The position numbers were made by a program, and so were the translations under genes. Shown piece after piece: positions 6,247 through 8,141 of a stretch of DNA of 8,141 bases. How positions within the stretch are numbered: the first letter of the stretch is position 1; the number at the start of each line of letters is the position of its first letter. Origin of the DNA: an uncultured Bacilli bacterium (GTDB lineage Bacteria > Bacillota_I > Bacilli_A > RF39 > UBA660); contig CANQKK010000031.1 of the NCBI GenBank assembly GCA_947624475.1, forward strand, positions 1 to 8,141, in the 5' to 3' direction. Under the pieces are notes generated by a model. It was given only the letters and a program-made list of their open reading frames with translations. It ran no database searches and was not told where the DNA came from.

Positions 6247-7515
6247 ATGAATATAGTAGATATCATTACTAAAAAGAAAAATAAAGAATCCCTTACTGAT
6301 GAAGAAATAAAGTATGTTGTAAACGGATTTGTATCTGGTGAAATAAAAGATTATCAAATGTCCGCTCTTCTGATGGCTATCGTTTTAAATGATATGAACG
6401 ATGATGAAGTAATAAGTCTTACTAAATATATGATTAACTCTGGTAGTAAAATAGATTTAAGTAATTTAACTAACGTTGTCGACAAACATTCTACTGGTGG
6501 TGTCGGAGATAAAACTACTCTAATAATAGCGCCGATAGTTTCTTCATGTGGTTGTAAGGTTGCCAAAATGTCGGGAAGAGGCTTAGGCTTTACTGGAGGT
6601 ACTATCGATAAATTAGAGTCGATTCCTGGTTTTGAAGTAAATTTAAGTAAAGAAAAATTTATCGAAGAAATAAAAACTATTGGCATGGCTATAACTAGCC
6701 AAACTGAAAGCGTAGCAATAGCCGATAAAAAAATTTATGCTCTAAGAGATGTAACAGGAACTACTGAATCAATACCACTAATAGCATCCTCCATTATGAG
6801 TAAAAAAGTTGCCTCAGGTTCTCCTAATCTCGTTTTAGATATCAAAATAGGAGATGGAGCCCTCATGAAAAATTTAGATGATGGAAGAAGACTCGCTAAT
6901 CTCATGATAAAAATAGGTAAGCAAAACAACATGAACATTATCTGTCTTTTAACTAACATGAATATTCCTCTCGGAAATAATATTGGTAATTCTCTCGAAG
7001 TACTAGAAGCCATTGAAGTACTATATTACAACAAAGAAAGTAACCTATATAACTTATGCATTGAATTATCTTCTAACATGGTATCATTAGGCTTAAATAT
7101 AACATACGACGAGGCCAAAGAAAAAGTATTAGACTCATTGAAATCAAAGAAAGCATATAGCAAACTATTAGAATTTATAAAATATCAAAACGGTGATATA
7201 ACCAAATTACCAAAGAGTAAAAATACTTACGAAGTAAAAAGTAGTAAAGAAGGCTATCTATCTAATTTATATTCTTTAGAACTTGCTAAACTTTCTATGA
7301 ATCTAGGAGCAGGTCGTCAAAATAAAGAAGATAAGTTAGATTATTCGGCAGGGATTATTATAAACAAAAATATCAACGACAAAGTAGAAATTGGAGATAC
7401 CATATTAACTCTCTACTCTAATAAAGATTTTCCTAGTATTGAAGAAGATAAATTATTTACTGTAAGCACCACTCCAATAGATAGTTATGACCTCATTTAT
7501 GAAGTAATTAAATAA
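6247..7515 (+). CDS. pdp: Pyrimidine-nucleoside phosphorylase
   Basis: This cytoplasmic salvage enzyme splits uridine, thymidine or deoxyuridine with phosphate into the base and (deoxy)ribose-1-phosphate. The 422 residues match the Gram-positive family (about 430). The small alpha domain comes first (to ~70), then the phosphate-binding loop DKHSTGGVGDKT (79-90) and KMSGRGLGFTGGTIDKLESIPG (107-128). Residues correspond to the E. coli thymidine phosphorylase active site with a constant offset of four: Lys80, Ser82, Thr119, Arg167 (ALRDVTG), Ser182 and Lys186 (SSIMSKK). Lys107 stands where thymidine phosphorylases, as I recall, have Met, which favours the broader pyrimidine-nucleoside enzyme over DeoA. 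The C-terminal domain includes AGRQNKEDKLDYSAGI (355-370). The start is fixed by AGGAGG, 8 nt upstream. It has its own promoter and sits apart from the deoC, cdd or nucleoside-transporter genes that usually accompany it. It is unrelated in function to its envelope neighbours. Confidence 0.95.
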   Translation: MNIVDIITKKKNKESLTDEEIKYVVNGFVSGEIKDYQMSALLMAIVLNDMNDDEVISLTKYMINSGSKIDLSNLTNVVDKHSTGGVGDKTTLIIAPIVSSCGCKVAKMSGRGLGFTGGTIDKLESIPGFEVNLSKEKFIEEIKTIGMAITSQTESVAIADKKIYALRDVTGTTESIPLIASSIMSKKVASGSPNLVLDIKIGDGALMKNLDDGRRLANLMIKIGKQNNMNIICLLTNMNIPLGNNIGNSLEVLEAIEVLYYNKESNLYNLCIELSSNMVSLGLNITYDEAKEKVLDSLKSKKAYSKLLEFIKYQNGDITKLPKSKNTYEVKSSKEGYLSNLYSLELAKLSMNLGAGRQNKEDKLDYSAGIIINKNINDKVEIGDTILTLYSNKDFPSIEEDKLFTVSTTPIDSYDLIYEVIK

Positions 7516-7517
7516 TA

Positions 7518-7546
7518 TTTACAAACATTTAAAAATATAGTATTAT
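7518..7546 (+). promoter_or_regulatory. Promoter upstream of glyS
   Basis: TTTACA (7518-7523) and TATTAT (7541-7546) are separated by 17 bp. Each has one mismatch to consensus. The -35 starts 3 bp after the pdp stop. Transcription would begin near 7553, giving a leader of about 20 nt that holds the AGAAGG ribosome binding site (7561-7566). The whole pdp-glyS gap is 57 bp, too small for a T-box leader. Confidence 0.75.
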
Positions 7547-7572
7547 ATAAATATCGTGAAAGAAGGTATAAA

Positions 7573-8141
7573 ATGGAAAAACTAACAATGGATAAAATGG
7601 TTAATCTATGTAAGCAGTACGGCTTTATTTTTCAGGGAAGTGAAATTTATGGCGGACTTGCTAATACTTGGGACTTCGGACCTGTCGGAGTACTACTAAA
7701 AGATAACGTAAAAAACGCCTGGAAGAAAAAGTTTATTCAAGAGGATGTTCATAATGTTAGTATCGATTCGGCCATTCTCATGAATCCCAAAACATGGGAA
7801 GCATCTGGCCACTTGAAGACTTTTTCTGATCCATTAATCGACTGCCGTGAATGTAAAACAAGACATAGAGCAGATAATCTAATAAATAATTTTTCAAATT
7901 CTTCGATAGGAGACTCCATGACCGAAGATGAAATGATGAATTATATTAAAGAAAACAAAGTAACTTGTCCAAAGTGTGGGAAGAGTAACTTTACCGGTAT
8001 CAGGCAATTTAATTTGATGTTTAAAACTTTCCAAGGTGTTACTGAAGATGATAAATCGACAATTTATTTAAGACCAGAAACTGCCCAAGGAATCTTTGTC
8101 GATTTTCTAAATGTTCAAAGGAGTATGAGACTTAAAGTTCC
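7573..8141 (+). CDS. glyS: Glycyl-tRNA synthetase, class II alpha2 type (5' part, runs off the window)
   Basis: The frame holds 189 complete codons with no stop before the window end. The product charges tRNA-Gly with glycine. The start MEKLTMDKMVNLCKQYGF, followed by IFQGSEIYGGLANTWDFGPVG (19-39), is the hallmark of the single-chain, archaeal/eukaryote-like GlyRS used by many Bacillota and Mollicutes, not the alpha2beta2 GlyQ/GlyS pair. SIDSAILMNPKTWEASGHLKTFSDPL (63-88) is the class II motif 1 region. An insertion carries a zinc-ribbon pattern, Cys91/Cys94 and Cys132/Cys135. Class II motif 2 begins at IYLRPETAQGIF (164-175). The ATG at 7573 is preferred to the one at 7588 because AGAAGG lies 6 nt upstream and relatives carry the few extra N-terminal residues. 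The missing part should hold motif 3 and the anticodon-binding domain. No T-box precedes it. Confidence 0.97.
   Translation, partial: MEKLTMDKMVNLCKQYGFIFQGSEIYGGLANTWDFGPVGVLLKDNVKNAWKKKFIQEDVHNVSIDSAILMNPKTWEASGHLKTFSDPLIDCRECKTRHRADNLINNFSNSSIGDSMTEDEMMNYIKENKVTCPKCGKSNFTGIRQFNLMFKTFQGVTEDDKSTIYLRPETAQGIFVDFLNVQRSMRLKV

Noticed and set aside
6354..7013. Two minus-strand open frames (110 and 92 codons) inside pdp.
   Set aside because: They mirror highly conserved pdp codons and have no recognisable product. Conservation of the + strand protein explains them.
127..8141. Possible Mycoplasma-type genetic code (UGA as Trp).
   Set aside because: Trp codons in the reading frames are TGG, no in-frame TGA is needed for any full-length protein, and each protein has its normal family length.
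1..8141. CRISPR arrays, tRNA or rRNA genes, insertion sequences and prophage genes.
   Set aside because: No spaced repeats, cloverleaf-like sequences, transposase motifs or phage-type proteins were seen; the intergenic gaps (12-87 bp) are too small for most of these.

Overview
This window reads as a low-G+C (roughly 30% by eye) Gram-positive-type genome, most likely a Bacillota/Bacilli lineage, possibly one of the uncultured Mollicutes-related groups. Supporting signs are the strong AGGAGG-like ribosome binding sites, TTGaca/TATAAT promoters with 17-bp spacers, a lipoteichoic-acid-synthase-like enzyme, a TagO/WecA homologue and an alpha2-type glycyl-tRNA synthetase. Every Trp codon checked in the reading frames is TGG and every stop is TAA or TAG. 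Nothing therefore suggests that UGA is reassigned as in Mycoplasma. All genes lie on the + strand.

Layout. Bases 1-57 are a perfect 27-bp inverted repeat at the very start of the window, probably an assembly fold-back. Its right arm runs into the last 29 codons of a truncated upstream gene (stop at 122-124). An MBOAT (AlgI/DltB-type) membrane O-acyltransferase follows after 2 bp (127-1539) and ends in a rho-independent terminator. An extended -10 promoter then starts a two-gene unit: a 764-residue LtaS-like phosphoglycerol transferase with an unusual extra N-terminal domain (1627-3921), and wecB (3934-5034). Next come a separately promoted tagO/wecA (5118-6164) with a terminator overlapping its stop codon, a separately promoted pyrimidine-nucleoside phosphorylase gene, pdp (6247-7515), and the first 189 codons of glyS (7573 to the window end).

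Function. The first two-thirds form a cell-envelope polymer locus. TagO/WecA loads GlcNAc-1-phosphate onto undecaprenyl phosphate, and WecB makes UDP-ManNAc from the same UDP-GlcNAc pool; together these supply the linkage-unit sugars of a wall-teichoic-acid-like polymer. The LtaS-like enzyme would transfer polyol-phosphate outside the membrane, and the MBOAT protein, perhaps with the truncated upstream partner, would acylate the product. pdp and glyS are ordinary metabolic and translation genes on their own promoters.

The most unusual item is the N-terminal ~170 residues of the LtaS-like protein. They resemble a HAD-IB phosphatase over their whole length, but all the catalytic acidic positions are substituted. 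This looks like a HAD pseudo-phosphatase fused to the cytoplasmic face of a teichoic-acid-type synthase.
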